This document shows, one piece after another, positions 44,391 to 55,167 of a stretch of 64,000 nt of DNA. Each line of letters starts with the position of its first letter. Position 1 is the first letter of the stretch. The notes under the pieces were generated by a model. The model saw only the letters and a program-made list of their open reading frames with translations. It was not told the DNA's origin and ran no database searches. The position numbers and the translations under genes are program-made. Origin of the DNA: Lachnospiraceae bacterium (GTDB lineage Bacteria > Bacillota > Clostridia > Lachnospirales > Anaerotignaceae); assembly GCA_019422065.1 (NCBI GenBank), contig JAHZEA010000003.1, positions 83,833 to 147,832 of the forward strand, in the 5' to 3' direction.

Positions 44391-45191
44391 TTAGATTATG
44401 TGTCTTTCTTCTAATTTATCAACAATTATCTTAACTGCTTCATCAGCTGAAACATCATCATATTTTGTTCCAGCGCCTTTAGCCTGTTTTGTGAATGACT
44501 TGTAAACGTTTGTAGGAGAACCCTTAAGACCGATGTTTGCAGGGTCAAACATGTCTTTAAGGTCTTCAAAGCCAAGAACTTTAACTTCTTTTTCTCTGTA
44601 AGCGTCATAAATACCATGAACTGACATGTATCTTGGCTCAGCAAGCTCAGAAAGAGCTGTTATAAGGCAAGGAACAGGGAGCTCAAGAATGTGGTATCTG
44701 TCCTCAAACTGTCTTTTAACAACAACCTGTTTGTCGTCAATGCTGAGGATTTCTTCAGCGTAGCTTACCTGAGGAATTCCAAGGTGCTCAGCAATCTGTG
44801 GACCAACCTGTGCTGTATCACCATCGATAGCCTGACGGCCTGTGATAACAAGGTCATAGCCGATTTTCTTTAAGCCGGCAGCTATAATTGTAGATGTAGC
44901 GAATGTATCGGAACCACCGAAAGCTCTGTCTGATAAAAGATAAGCTTCGTCAGCGCCCATAGCAAGAGCCTCTCTTAAAGCAACATCTGCCTGAGGAGGT
45001 CCCATAGATACTATAGTAACTGTAGAACCGTCATTAAGTCTTTCTTTTATTTCAAGAGCAGCCTCAATACCTGCCTTGTCATCTGGGTTAATAATTGAAG
45101 GAACACCGTCTCTAATAAGTGTATTTGTCTTAGGATCAAGCTTAACTTCTGTTGTGTCTGGAACCTGCTTTATGCATACAACAATTTTCAT
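44391..45191 (-). CDS. etfB: Electron transfer flavoprotein beta subunit, copy 2
   Basis: 266 residues, MKIVVCIKQVPDTTEVKLDP, with VSMGPPQADVALREALAMGA and TGRQAIDGDTAQVGPQIAEH. Highly similar over the nucleotide-binding domain to copy 1, diverging in the middle (LNDGSTVTIV insertion, IDDKQVVVKRQFEDRYHILE). Second gene of acd-etfB-etfA operon 2. Confidence 0.95.
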   Translation of the reverse strand: MKIVVCIKQVPDTTEVKLDPKTNTLIRDGVPSIINPDDKAGIEAALEIKERLNDGSTVTIVSMGPPQADVALREALAMGADEAYLLSDRAFGGSDTFATSTIIAAGLKKIGYDLVITGRQAIDGDTAQVGPQIAEHLGIPQVSYAEEILSIDDKQVVVKRQFEDRYHILELPVPCLITALSELAEPRYMSVHGIYDAYREKEVKVLGFEDLKDMFDPANIGLKGSPTNVYKSFTKQAKGAGTKYDDVSADEAVKIIVDKLEERHII

Positions 45192-45249
45192 AGTGTGCTA
45201 ACTCCTTTCGGTTTGTTTAAATATAATCAAATTTTAAATACTGTTTTAA

Positions 45250-46392
45250 TTATTTAATTTTAAGATGGTTAGCGATAACAATCTTCTGAACTTCACTTGT
45301 ACCTTCGTAGATTTCAGTAATCTTAGCGTCTCTCATCATTCTTTCAATGTCGTACTCTCTCATATAGCCGTAGCCGCCGAATAACTGAAGGCATCTTCTT
45401 GTAGCGTCAGAAGCTGTAGCTGCGCAGAGGTATTTGCACTGAGCCGCATATAAACCGTAAGGACGTCCAGCCTCTTTTTCGCAAGCTGCTCTGTAAAGCA
45501 TAAGCTGAGCTGCATCAATTCTTGTCTTAATGTCAGCAAGCTCGAATTTTGTATTCTGGAAAGCAGCAAGGTTTCTGCCGAACTGTTTTCTTTCTTTAAC
45601 GTATTTAACGCAGATGTCATAAGCGCCTTCTGCGATACCAGTAGCAACAGCACCGATAGAAATACGTCCAGCATCAAGTGTTGACATCATAATCTTGAAG
45701 CCCTGTCCTTCCTGACCAAGCATGTTTGCAGCAGGAACAACAGCGTTTTCAAAAATAAGGTCTGCTGTAGCTGAACCTCTGATACCCATCTTCTTCTCGT
45801 GTTTACCAAATGAGAAGCCTGGTGTACCTTTTTCAACTATAAATGTTGAAATACCATGGTTGCCTTTTGATTTATCTGTCATTGTGGAAACAATGTAAAT
45901 ATCAGCTTCGCCTGCGTTAGTAATGAAGCATTTTGTACCGTTAAGTATGTAGTTATCACCATCTCTTACAGCTTTTGTCTGCTGCATTGAGGAGTCAGAG
46001 CCTGCGCCTGGCTCAGTAAGAGCGAACGCACCAAGTTTTCTTCCTGAAAGAAGGTCAGGAAGATATTTCTTTTTCTGTTCTTCATTTCCGTACTGGAAGA
46101 TAGGGAAAACACCAAGTGTAGCATGAGCAGCTACGATTGTTGCTGTTGTAGCGCAAACCTTAGCAAGCTCTTCAACAGCCATTATGTAAGCAAGATAATC
46201 TCCGCCCTGTCCTTCATACTCCTTTGGATAAGGAATACCAAAAAATCCGTATCTTGCAAGCTTTCCAATATTCTCTCTTGGGAATCTTTCTTCTTCATCA
46301 ATCTCCTGTGCAAGAGGTTTAACTTCGTTCTCAGCAAACTTTCTGTACATTTCTTGCAATAATTTGTGTTCCTTTGATAATGAAAAATCCAT
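45250..46392 (-). CDS. Short-chain acyl-CoA dehydrogenase, copy 2 (Bcd-like)
   Basis: 380 residues. [60 protein letters not shown] and [14 protein letters not shown] with the catalytic Glu near 365. Closer in motif wording to classical butyryl-CoA dehydrogenase (TEPGAGSD) than copy 1 (TEPNAGTD). Which substrate each copy uses is not visible. Strong promoter about 100 bases upstream. Confidence 0.94.
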   Translation of the reverse strand: MDFSLSKEHKLLQEMYRKFAENEVKPLAQEIDEEERFPRENIGKLARYGFFGIPYPKEYEGQGGDYLAYIMAVEELAKVCATTATIVAAHATLGVFPIFQYGNEEQKKKYLPDLLSGRKLGAFALTEPGAGSDSSMQQTKAVRDGDNYILNGTKCFITNAGEADIYIVSTMTDKSKGNHGISTFIVEKGTPGFSFGKHEKKMGIRGSATADLIFENAVVPAANMLGQEGQGFKIMMSTLDAGRISIGAVATGIAEGAYDICVKYVKERKQFGRNLAAFQNTKFELADIKTRIDAAQLMLYRAACEKEAGRPYGLYAAQCKYLCAATASDATRRCLQLFGGYGYMREYDIERMMRDAKITEIYEGTSEVQKIVIANHLKIK

Positions 46393-46493
46393 TACTCTTT
46401 CCTCCTTTATAATATAGAAAAGTGATTTTAATTCATTTTAAGTACCGATAGACAAACATATTCGTCACGGTAATTGTTTATTCCACACAAGTA

Positions 46494-46522
46494 ATATTAT
46501 CAGTTTGATATTAAAATGTCAA
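46494..46522 (-). promoter_or_regulatory. Promoter of acd-etf operon 2
   Basis: Minus strand: TTGACA (46522-46517), 17-base spacer, TAATAT (46499-46494); near-consensus, leader about 95 bases. Confidence 0.82.
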
Positions 46523-46646
46523 GGTTTTTAAACTCTTTAATAATTTTGCACAGTATTTTTGAAAATTTTAGTAAGTTTTTACTAAAAAATTTTATTGTCT
46601 TTGTCTTTTTTAAAATACAATAAATTTATTGTATTAAAATAAGTAC

Positions 46647-47189
46647 TTATTTCAGTTTTTTTACATATATAGGAGTATATACAAGCTTAGAACCAATCCT
46701 TTTGCTTTCCATTAAAGCAATGGATGAAACAGAAATTTCTTTTTCCTGAAAACCAATTTCTTTCTTAATCTCATCATAGCCCTTTTTAAGCTCAGCCTCT
46801 CTTGCAAGAGTAATATGCGGACTAAGTCCCTGCCTATCTCTTGAAAAACCTTGTTTTTGCAGGCTTTTTTCAAGGCGTGAGTGTGCAATGTTCAATATTT
46901 TCGAATCCTGAAGCCCAACCCATACAATGCTCTTATAACCTCTCTTAAAAAATCCTATTCCTCTTAAAGTAAGCTTAAAACTCTTTATTGAAGAAAGAGC
47001 CTCATCCATGGCTAAACAAATATTTCCTATTTCTTCTTTGTCCACTTCACCTATAAACCTAACCGTCAAATGATAATTGCTTTCGTCAACAAAGTTTCCT
47101 TTTTTACAGTTTTCCTTAATTCTGCCACTTATGGATTGAATATACTTTTTTACATCTTCGTCAAAATTTATAGCAATAAACGTTCTCAT
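46647..47189 (-). CDS. thpR: RNA 2',3'-cyclic phosphodiesterase ThpR
   Basis: 180 residues from ATG 47189 (GGAGAG upstream; an earlier in-frame start at 47204 is less likely). Two HxTx motifs, YHLTVRFIGEV near residue 39 and SPHITLAREA near 127, form the 2H phosphoesterase site. It opens 2',3'-cyclic ends or ligates tRNA halves in vitro; cellular role uncertain. Single gene. Confidence 0.93.
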   Translation of the reverse strand: MRTFIAINFDEDVKKYIQSISGRIKENCKKGNFVDESNYHLTVRFIGEVDKEEIGNICLAMDEALSSIKSFKLTLRGIGFFKRGYKSIVWVGLQDSKILNIAHSRLEKSLQKQGFSRDRQGLSPHITLAREAELKKGYDEIKKEIGFQEKEISVSSIALMESKRIGSKLVYTPIYVKKLK

Positions 47190-47288
47190 TATTACACTCT
47201 CCAATAAAATAACATTCAGTAAAATTTGTTAATAGTCAAACAAAGATTAGTATGCTAAATATTCTGTATACAATCTATAATTCAAAAA

Positions 47289-47316
47289 ATGGGTGGTTTT
47301 AACATAAACCACCCAT
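47289..47316 (-). terminator. Terminator of thrC-tkt
   Basis: ATGGGTGGTTT/AAACCACCCAT perfect stem with TTTTTTGAATT following on the minus strand. Confidence 0.9.
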
Positions 47317-47341
47317 ATAATAACATATATAACAAAATTCG

Positions 47342-49315
47342 TTATTTTAATAAGCTTAAAGCTGTATTAACTACATTTTCTACTGTAAAGCCGTATTTTT
47401 CAAAGAGCTTTCCAGCAGGAGCTGACGCGCCAAAGCCATGCATTGAAATAACTTTGCCGTCAAGACCAACATATCTGTACCAGCCAAAGTCAGAAGCGGC
47501 TTCAACAGCAACTCTCTTTCTAACACTGTTTGGAAGAACGCTTTCTTTGTATTCTTCGCTCTGTTCCTCAAATACTTCAAAGCTTGGCATACTTACTGTT
47601 CTTACCTTATAACCTTCTTTTGTAAGCTCGTCATAAGCTTTATATATAAGCTCTACTTCTGAGCCTGTAGCCATAAGTATAATGTCAGGCTCACCTTCGC
47701 AGTCCTGAATGATATATGCACCCTTTAAAGCGCCTTTTCCTGTTTCTTTAAGAAGCGGAAGATTCTGTCTTGAAAGAATAATGCCTGTAGGCTGTTTTCT
47801 TGTAAGTGCAAGATACCATGCCGCTGCTGTTTCGTGTGTGTCACATGGACGTATAACAGTGTATCCCGGCATACTTCTTAAAGCTGCTAAATGTTCTATA
47901 GGCTGATGAGTAGGTCCGTCTTCTCCAACACCTATTGAATCGTGTGTAAGTATGCTTATAACAGGCTGCTCCATAAGGGCAGAAAGTCTCATGCCGGCCT
48001 TCATATAATCGCTGAATACAAAGAAGCCTGCAATATATGGTCTTAAACCGCCGTGAAGTGACATAGCATTTGCCATAGCTGTCATAGCAAATTCTCTTAT
48101 ACCAAAATGAATGTTGCTTCCGGCAGGATTTTCAGGTGAATAATACTCTCTGTCTTTCATAACTGACTTGTTTGAAGGACCAAGGTCTGCTGAACCGCCA
48201 AAAAGGTTAGGAACCATTTTCGAGAGCTTGTTAAGAACCTTTTCAGATGATGCTCTTGTAGCCAAATCCCCTTCGTAAGTCCAGAAATCTTCATCATTTA
48301 ATAAATCAGGAAGCTTATTTTCAAAATATGTGTCCCATAACTGAGCCATGTCAGGATATTCAGCGCAGTATTTAGCAAACATATCTTTCCAATTATCTTC
48401 TGCCTCAGTACCTTTTGCAATTATGCTGTCGCGGTTTTTGTAAACCTCATCGGGCACATAAAACTCCTCTGTATACTCCCAGCCAAGATTTTTCTTGGCA
48501 AGAGCAATCTCATCAACACCTAAAGGCTCACCATGAGCGGAAGCCTTGCCCTCTTTGTTAGGTGCGCCAAAACCTATTTTTGTCTTAATCTCAATTAAAG
48601 TAGGTTTTTTCTTTTCAGCCTTAGCTTCTTTAATAGCTTTGTCAATGGCCTCAATATCGTTTCCGTCTTCTACAAGTATTGTCTGCCAGTTGTATGCCTC
48701 AAATCTCATTCTCACGTTTTCTTTAAAGGCTGTGTCTGTGCCGCCTTCTATTGTAATGTTGTTTGAGTCATAAAGTACAATAAGCTTGCCTAACTCAAGA
48801 GTACCGGCTAAAGAAGCAGCCTCAGCGCTAACGCCTTCCATTAAACAGCCGTCACCGCAAAGAGCATAAGTATAGTGGTCAACTACGTTATATCCCGGTT
48901 TATTAAATACACCAGCTAAGTGGCTTTCTGCCAAAGCAAAACCCACAGCATTTGCAATACCCTGACCTAAAGGTCCTGTAGTTGTTTCAATGCCTTTAGC
49001 TGCGCCGTCCTCCGGATGTCCCGGTGTATTGCTGCCAAGCTGTCTGAAATTCTTTAAATCCTCAATAGTTGTACCGTATCCGAATACATGTAAAAGTGAG
49101 TATAAAAGTGCTGAGCCGTGGCCTGCTGAAAGCACAAATCTGTCACGGTCAACCCAGTCAGGGTCTAATGGATTGTGCTTCATTTCTTTAGCCCATAATG
49201 TGTATGCCGCAGGAGCTGCACCCATAGGAAGGCCAGGGTGTCCGCTTTTAGCTTTCTGAATAGCCTCAACGCTTAAAAATCTTAATGTGTTTATGGTAAG
49301 CTGGTCTGTGTTCAT
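47342..49315 (-). CDS. tkt: Transketolase
   Basis: 657 residues, full length. [20 protein letters not shown] at the N-terminus, TPP/Mg site [20 protein letters not shown] near 155, [19 protein letters not shown] and [19 protein letters not shown] in the Pyr domain. It links glycolysis and the pentose phosphates. Lies 18 bases after thrC and ends at a terminator. Confidence 0.97.
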   Translation of the reverse strand: MNTDQLTINTLRFLSVEAIQKAKSGHPGLPMGAAPAAYTLWAKEMKHNPLDPDWVDRDRFVLSAGHGSALLYSLLHVFGYGTTIEDLKNFRQLGSNTPGHPEDGAAKGIETTTGPLGQGIANAVGFALAESHLAGVFNKPGYNVVDHYTYALCGDGCLMEGVSAEAASLAGTLELGKLIVLYDSNNITIEGGTDTAFKENVRMRFEAYNWQTILVEDGNDIEAIDKAIKEAKAEKKKPTLIEIKTKIGFGAPNKEGKASAHGEPLGVDEIALAKKNLGWEYTEEFYVPDEVYKNRDSIIAKGTEAEDNWKDMFAKYCAEYPDMAQLWDTYFENKLPDLLNDEDFWTYEGDLATRASSEKVLNKLSKMVPNLFGGSADLGPSNKSVMKDREYYSPENPAGSNIHFGIREFAMTAMANAMSLHGGLRPYIAGFFVFSDYMKAGMRLSALMEQPVISILTHDSIGVGEDGPTHQPIEHLAALRSMPGYTVIRPCDTHETAAAWYLALTRKQPTGIILSRQNLPLLKETGKGALKGAYIIQDCEGEPDIILMATGSEVELIYKAYDELTKEGYKVRTVSMPSFEVFEEQSEEYKESVLPNSVRKRVAVEAASDFGWYRYVGLDGKVISMHGFGASAPAGKLFEKYGFTVENVVNTALSLLK

Positions 49316-49333
49316 TTTAAGACTCCTCCTAAA

Positions 49334-50806
49334 TTATTTCAAAAGCTGGCTTTTAACAAAGTCTTTAATCTCAGTCTTTTCAATTACGTTTTTATGTCTA
49401 ACCGGCCTGTTTTCTATTCCGTCTATAGCAGCTGGTATTTTTACATTGGAAACCTTCTCAAGCTTATTCATAAGCCTAAAGAAATCCATATCCTCGTACA
49501 TGCTGTCTATAGAAATAAGTACATCTTTTGTAAATTTGTAAGGGCTTGCTGTTGACACAATAACAGCTGGTGTATTGTCGCCTGTTTCTTTTTTATATTT
49601 CTCGTAAGAAGCATAAGCAACAGCTGTATGTGTATCAAGCACATAACCGTTTTGCTCAAACATATCTTTTATAGCCTTAGATGTTTCATCTTCTGTTGCA
49701 CAGTATCCCTTAATTATGCCGCCTGTAAGGTCAAGGGAATACTTACCGAATTTTGAAAGGTCTTCCATAAGCTCTTTTGTCTTTTCCTGTGAAGTTGATA
49801 AGCAGAGAAGTCTTTCAAGGTTGCTTGATACAAGTATGTCCATTGAAGGGGATTTTGTAACATGAAATTCCCTGTTTTTATTATAAACTCCTGTTGTAAA
49901 GAAGTCTGTAAGTACATTGTTAATGTTTGAAGCGCATATAAATGTTTTAACCGGAAGACCCATTTTTTTAGCGAAGTATCCGGCAAGTATGTTGCCAAAG
50001 TTTCCTGTAGGAACTGTAACATTAATTTCGTCCCCAAGCTTAATTTCGCCGTTTTGCGCCATTTTAAGGTATGCTTGGAAATAATAAACAACCTGCGGAA
50101 CAAGTCGGCCTATGTTTATGGAGTTAGCCGATGAGAATATAAAGCCCTTCTCGTCAAGTTCTTTTTTAAGCTCGTTATCTGTAAATATAGTTTTAACGGC
50201 TGTCTGTGCATCGTCAAAATTGCCGTGTATACCAACAACACAAGTGTTGTCACCTTCCTGTGTTACCATTTGAAGCTTCTGAACAGGGCTTACGCCGTCT
50301 TCAGGGAAAAATACTATAATTCTAACGCCCTCAACACCTGCAAAGCCTTCAAGAGCCGCTTTTCCTGTATCTCCGCTTGTAGCTGTAAGTATAACAATTT
50401 CTTTGTCTATGCCGTTCTTCTTAGCGGCTGTTTTCATTAAATACGGAAGTATTGAAAGAGCCATGTCTTTAAATGCTATTGTTCTTCCGTGGAAAAGCTC
50501 AAGTATTGAAACATCGCCTTTTTTAACAACAGGGGCTATTTCCGGTGTATCGAATTTTTCGTCATAAGCACCGTTAATGCAGTACCTAAGCTCATCTTCT
50601 GTAAAGTCTGTAAGATAAAGCTTTAAAATTTCATAAGCCAAGTCCCTGTAATTAAGCTTTGAAAGCTCCTCAAGGGATTTGTCAATCTGCGGTATCTCCT
50701 CAGGTATAAAAAGCCCGCCATCGTCACAGATGCCTTTTAATATTGCCTGACTTGCCGTAGCTGTAATATTCTTGTCTCTTGTGCCAACATACATAAGGTT
50801 TTTCAT
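49334..50806 (-). CDS. thrC: Threonine synthase
   Basis: 490 residues (the long, plant/enterobacterial-like type). PLP lysine in HGRTIAFKDMALSILPYLM near 112, TATSGDTGKAALEGF, and VTVPTGNFGNILAGYFAKKM. It makes threonine from O-phosphohomoserine. No homoserine kinase or dehydrogenase gene lies next to it; the partner is transketolase. No T-box or threonine leader was seen in the 240-base upstream region. Confidence 0.96.
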   Translation of the reverse strand: MKNLMYVGTRDKNITATASQAILKGICDDGGLFIPEEIPQIDKSLEELSKLNYRDLAYEILKLYLTDFTEDELRYCINGAYDEKFDTPEIAPVVKKGDVSILELFHGRTIAFKDMALSILPYLMKTAAKKNGIDKEIVILTATSGDTGKAALEGFAGVEGVRIIVFFPEDGVSPVQKLQMVTQEGDNTCVVGIHGNFDDAQTAVKTIFTDNELKKELDEKGFIFSSANSINIGRLVPQVVYYFQAYLKMAQNGEIKLGDEINVTVPTGNFGNILAGYFAKKMGLPVKTFICASNINNVLTDFFTTGVYNKNREFHVTKSPSMDILVSSNLERLLCLSTSQEKTKELMEDLSKFGKYSLDLTGGIIKGYCATEDETSKAIKDMFEQNGYVLDTHTAVAYASYEKYKKETGDNTPAVIVSTASPYKFTKDVLISIDSMYEDMDFFRLMNKLEKVSNVKIPAAIDGIENRPVRHKNVIEKTEIKDFVKSQLLK

Positions 50807-51046
50807 AAGTCAACCATTCCTTTTCAGTAATAAATAAGTAATAGTTTTTTTATAACTCTTTTCTAACTCTTTTCTAACGCTTTTCATACACTATAAAAGT
50901 TTCTAAAAAGCCTTTATAACGCTTTATATTGTTACATTATATAGTAATTTTGTCAATTAAAAAAGCAGAAATTACTATAATACGCCAAATTTTAACACTT
51001 TATATCAAAATCATATTTTTATTTGCTAAAAACAGTAAAATAACTT

Positions 51047-52972
51047 CTATTTTCTGCCTCTTATATTTTTTGCTTTATATTTTTGACCTTTTTTTGAGCT
51101 TGATTGTTTTGTTTCTTTGTTAAAACCGCCTTTTTTGATTTTCGTTTTTGATGCATTTTCAGCTTTTTTCTTTTCAGAAGAAAGCTTTCTCGGCCTTATA
51201 AGGCACTTATCGTCAAAGCCTACTAAATCCATTCTGTGAGCCTTTTGCAGAGCTTCCATAACCAAATCAAAGTTATCCGGGTTTCTGTACTGCATAAGAG
51301 CCCTCTGCATGGCTTTTTCGTGCGGTGTTTTAGGCACATAAACATTCTCGCCTGTTCTCGGGTCTTTTTCTGTGTAATACATACATGTGGAAAGCGTTCC
51401 CGGTGTAGGATAAAAGTCCTGAACCTGCTCTGGATTGTGTCCTATATCCCTTAAATACTCAGCTAGCTTAACAGCCGCCTTTAAATCACTACCCGGGTGG
51501 CTGCTCATAAGATACGGCACAAGGAACTGATTTTTCCCCAGCTCGCTGTTTATTCTGGCGTACTTGTTTACAAACCTGTCATAAACATCTCTTGTAGGCT
51601 TTCCCATTTTGTTAAGAACCTCAGGCACCACATGCTCCGGTGCAACTTTAAGCTGTCCGCTTATGTGGTACTTGCAAAGCTCCCTAAAAAATGTGTCGTC
51701 TTTGTCATAAATCAAATAATCGTAACGAATACCAGAACGAATAAACACTTTTTTAATACCTTTAAGCCCCCTTAATTTTCTTAAAAGCGAAACATAGTCC
51801 TTGTGGCTTACTTCAAGATTTTCACAGGCTTTAGGCCAAAGACACTGTTTATTTTTACATGCTCCGGCTTTTAGCTGTTTTTTGCATGCCGGAATTCTGA
51901 AGTTAGCTGTAGGCCCGCCAACATCGTGTATATATCCCTTAAAATCTTTGTCGGCAATTATTTTTTCAGCTTCAGAAATTATGGACTCATGGCTTCTTGC
52001 CGAAATTACCCTTCCCTGATGAAAAGCTAACGCACAGAAATTACAGTTTCCAAAACATCCGCGGCTGCTTGTAATGCTGAATTTCACCTCTTTAATAGCC
52101 GGTATTCCGCCGTATTTTTCGTACATAGGGTGATATGTCCTCATGTATTCCAAAGCGTAAACGTCGTCCATTTCCTGAGTTGTAAGAGGCTTCTCTGGTG
52201 GATTCTGCACCACAAAAAACTCATTGTACTTTTCAACAAGTGTTTTGGCCGTTATGGCATCTGTGTTTTGGTACTGAATCATAAAGCTTTCGGCATACTT
52301 TTCTTTTGAGTCCTTAACCTCGTTATAGTCAGGAAGGCGTATGCTGTCATAAGCCCTGCTTTCGTCTTTTGTTTTATATACAGTACCCCTTATAAATGTA
52401 ACCTCACTTACAGGTATACCACTTTCAAGGGCATTGGCTACTTCTATAATCTGCTTTTCGCCCATGCCGTATAAAAGCAAATCTGCGCCGGAATCCAGCA
52501 GTATTGAGCGCCGCACTTTGTTGTCCCAGTAATCATAGTGTGAAAGACGCCTTAAACTTGCCTCAATACCACCTATAATAATCGGTGTTTTTTTGTATAT
52601 TTCACGTATTTTGTTGCAGTATACAATATCGGCCCTGTCAGGTCTTAAACCAGCCTGTCCGCCCGGAGAATATAAATCAACAGTACGCCGCTTTTTTGCT
52701 ACAGTGTAATGGTTTACCATTGAATCAATGTTTCCACTGCTTACAAGAAATGCCAGTTTTGGCTCACCAAAAACATTAAAGCTTTCGGCATTTTTCCAAT
52801 CCGGTTGAGGTATAAAGCATACCTTATAACCATTTCTTTCTAGTATTCGGCATATAATGGCGGCACCAAATGACGGGTGGTCCACATAGGCGTCGCCGCA
52901 GACATAAACAAAGTCCGGTCTGTCCCAGCCGCGTTCTTTCATTTCTTTATATGTTACAGGCAAAAAATCCAT
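51047..52972 (-). CDS. YgiQ family radical SAM protein (UPF0313)
   Basis: 641 residues. N-terminal B12-binding-like part ([39 protein letters not shown]), radical SAM cluster [20 protein letters not shown] near 306 (C-x3-C-x2-C), and a lysine-rich disordered tail after about 600. Catalysed reaction unknown. It shares an operon with the methyltransferase gene upstream, with adjacent start and stop. Confidence 0.95.
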   Translation of the reverse strand: MDFLPVTYKEMKERGWDRPDFVYVCGDAYVDHPSFGAAIICRILERNGYKVCFIPQPDWKNAESFNVFGEPKLAFLVSSGNIDSMVNHYTVAKKRRTVDLYSPGGQAGLRPDRADIVYCNKIREIYKKTPIIIGGIEASLRRLSHYDYWDNKVRRSILLDSGADLLLYGMGEKQIIEVANALESGIPVSEVTFIRGTVYKTKDESRAYDSIRLPDYNEVKDSKEKYAESFMIQYQNTDAITAKTLVEKYNEFFVVQNPPEKPLTTQEMDDVYALEYMRTYHPMYEKYGGIPAIKEVKFSITSSRGCFGNCNFCALAFHQGRVISARSHESIISEAEKIIADKDFKGYIHDVGGPTANFRIPACKKQLKAGACKNKQCLWPKACENLEVSHKDYVSLLRKLRGLKGIKKVFIRSGIRYDYLIYDKDDTFFRELCKYHISGQLKVAPEHVVPEVLNKMGKPTRDVYDRFVNKYARINSELGKNQFLVPYLMSSHPGSDLKAAVKLAEYLRDIGHNPEQVQDFYPTPGTLSTCMYYTEKDPRTGENVYVPKTPHEKAMQRALMQYRNPDNFDLVMEALQKAHRMDLVGFDDKCLIRPRKLSSEKKKAENASKTKIKKGGFNKETKQSSSKKGQKYKAKNIRGRK

Positions 52973-54331
52973 TTATTCCCACCTCCATCCGGCGGCATAT
53001 TTGTTTTTAAGGCGGCCTTTCTGACATTTAGCCCAGCCCAAAGGATATCCTTCGGCACAGACTAAAGTCCAGCCATCTTTTCCTTCAAAATTTACTGTTT
53101 CACCTTTTAAATATCTTATAATACGCTCATCATCTTTTTCAAAATCCGCTGTTAGTTTGGCATTTTCTTTTTTAAGTGCCATTGCCAATGCCTGAGACGG
53201 CTCAAAACGCCCTTTTTTAATCTCTCCCAGTAAAAGACCGCTTCTTAACACTCTAAGACCTTTTAATTCAGGCGTGTTTTCAGGCAGTAAATACACATCG
53301 GAGTTTACAACTTTGTAAATTCCCATCAAATCAACATTAAGATTTTCTTTTATAAAATCAAGTGCCGGAGCAATCTCTTTTTTGCTTGCATTTTTTTCAA
53401 ATTTTATTTCTTTTGTTTCACCATCATTTTTTGTAAGAAGAGATATAAAGTGCCCCTCTCCCTTTTGCTTGTGCGGCCATATACGTCCACAGTATTTAAG
53501 CTCTTTTTCGTTTCTTAATGACCATTCTGGTCTGCCGCTGTCAAAACCAAACTTCTCATTTATTGGCACAAGTGAAAAGTCGCTGTTTTCATTTAAAAAA
53601 TCGCTTATTACCCTTTCGTCCTCGTCAGGCGAAAACGTGCAAGTGGAATAAACCATATATCCGCCATTTTTAAGCATTTTAGCGGCGCTTTTAAGTATCT
53701 GCCTCTGTGTCTTTTCGCAGAAATCAATCATTTCTTCGTTGTATGTTTTAATTAAATCCGGCTTTTTGCGGAACATACCCTCTCCGGAGCATGGCGCATC
53801 TACCAGTATGCAGTCAAAATACCCTTCAAACCTTTCGGCAAGTTTTTCTGGGCTTTCACTTAAAACAACACAGTTTTTAACACCAAAAAGCTCAATATTT
53901 TTAACAATAGCCTTTGCCCTTCCGGCGCTTATGTCGTTAGAAAACAAAATACCCGTTCCATTAAGTTTGGCAGCAATTTGTGTTGTTTTTCCTCCCGGAG
54001 CGGCGCATAAATCCAAAACTCTGTCATTTTCTTTAACAGGCAGAACCGCTGCCGCTGACATAGCACTTGGCTCTTGAATATAATAAAGTCCGGCATGGTA
54101 TAAATAATTTTTAGCCGGTCTTTGGCTCTCGTTACAGTAAAAGCCCTCGTCACACCACTTTACAGGCTTTAAATCAAAAATATTTTTTTCCGCAAATTCC
54201 TCAGGTTTTATTTTAAGAGTATTAATCCTAATTCCGCTTTGCGCTTCACTTTCAAAAGATTTTATGTAGTCATCATACTCGTCTTTTAAAACCTGTTTCA
54301 TTTTTTCTTTATAAAATAAAGGAAGCTCCAT
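52973..54331 (-). CDS. RsmF-like rRNA (cytosine-5) methyltransferase
   Basis: About 452 residues from ATG 54331 (GGAGG upstream; the in-frame TTG at 54343 is unlikely). NOL1/NOP2/Sun domain: VLDLCAAPGGKTTQIAAKL (SAM loop), ILVDAPCSGEGMFRKKP and VYSTCTFSPDEDE with both catalytic Cys, then a C-terminal PUA-like domain ending in WGKCQKGRLKNKY-type basic sequence. It methylates C in 16S rRNA; the exact site is not certain. Confidence 0.92.
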   Translation of the reverse strand: MELPLFYKEKMKQVLKDEYDDYIKSFESEAQSGIRINTLKIKPEEFAEKNIFDLKPVKWCDEGFYCNESQRPAKNYLYHAGLYYIQEPSAMSAAAVLPVKENDRVLDLCAAPGGKTTQIAAKLNGTGILFSNDISAGRAKAIVKNIELFGVKNCVVLSESPEKLAERFEGYFDCILVDAPCSGEGMFRKKPDLIKTYNEEMIDFCEKTQRQILKSAAKMLKNGGYMVYSTCTFSPDEDERVISDFLNENSDFSLVPINEKFGFDSGRPEWSLRNEKELKYCGRIWPHKQKGEGHFISLLTKNDGETKEIKFEKNASKKEIAPALDFIKENLNVDLMGIYKVVNSDVYLLPENTPELKGLRVLRSGLLLGEIKKGRFEPSQALAMALKKENAKLTADFEKDDERIIRYLKGETVNFEGKDGWTLVCAEGYPLGWAKCQKGRLKNKYAAGWRWE

Positions 54332-54471
54332 ATTTTCCTCCAAAACTAATTTTATTAACCGTTAAATTATATGTTACTTTAAAAAACAGCTCTTTTCAAC
54401 AACAAAATACCTTTACAAAACTATGGCATAACAATAAAATATCATTGACTAAACTATAAGGAGTGGTATTT

Positions 54472-55101
54472 TTGTCAAAACAGGTATGGAAAGCCGGAAC
54501 CCTCGTCTACCCGGCCCCAGTTGTAATGGTAAGCTGCGGCGCTTTAGACGGAGTTAAAAATATAATAACTGTAGCATGGACAGGCACTGTAAACACAAAC
54601 CCGGCTATGACTTATATTTCACTGCGGCCGGAAAGATATTCATATAACATAATAAAAGAGAGCGGCGAGTTTGTTATAAACCTTACAACCAAAAAACTAG
54701 TTAAAGCCTGCGATTTCTGCGGAGTAAAAAGCGGCGCTGATGTGGATAAATTTGACGTTATGAATTTAACTGCCGCACCAAGTGCAAAATTATCGGCTCC
54801 TATTATTTACGAAAGCCCAGTAAACATAGAATGTAAGGTAAAAGAAATAATACCCCTCGGCTCACACCATATGTTCTTAGCCGAAGTAGTGGCAGTTGAT
54901 GTAAGCGATGAGTATTTTGACAAAACAGGAAAATTCCATTTTAATAAATCTAATCCTGTCTGCTACTCCCATGGCGAATATTTTGCTCTTGGTGAAAAAT
55001 TAGGCTCTTTCGGCTATTCAATACGTAAAAAGCCTGCCGAAAATAAGCCTAAAAAAACCATACATCATAAACCAAATAAAACAAAAAATAAAAGAAAATA
55101 A
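54472..55101 (+). CDS. Flavin reductase-like FMN-binding protein (DIM6/NTAB family)
   Basis: About 209 residues from TTG 54472 (AAGGAG eight bases ahead); an in-frame GTG at 54463 overlaps that site. Split-barrel motifs: YPAPVVMVSCGALDGVKNII, TVAWTGTVNTNPAMTYISLR, SGEFVINLTT and ACDFCGVKSGADVDKF. Binds FMN; enzymes of this type act on small electron acceptors, substrate unknown. A lysine-rich C-terminal tail (about 190-209) is unusual. Confidence 0.9.
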   Translation: MSKQVWKAGTLVYPAPVVMVSCGALDGVKNIITVAWTGTVNTNPAMTYISLRPERYSYNIIKESGEFVINLTTKKLVKACDFCGVKSGADVDKFDVMNLTAAPSAKLSAPIIYESPVNIECKVKEIIPLGSHHMFLAEVVAVDVSDEYFDKTGKFHFNKSNPVCYSHGEYFALGEKLGSFGYSIRKKPAENKPKKTIHHKPNKTKNKRK

Positions 55102-55105
55102 AAAA

Positions 55106-55142
55106 AAGCGTATCTTAACGGCTTGTACCAAAAGATACGCTT
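55106..55142. terminator. Bidirectional terminator
   Basis: AAGCGTATCTT/AAGATACGCTT perfect stem with A-run before and T-run after; shared by the flavin-reductase-like gene and the convergent spoIIQ gene. Confidence 0.92.
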
Positions 55143-55167
55143 TTTTAATAAATCCAAATTCAAAAAC

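Noticed and set aside
50807..51046. T-box or threonine leader peptide before thrC
   Set aside because: No specifier loop, no TGG antiterminator motif and no short threonine-rich ORF; only GTTAGAAAAGA-like repeats were seen.
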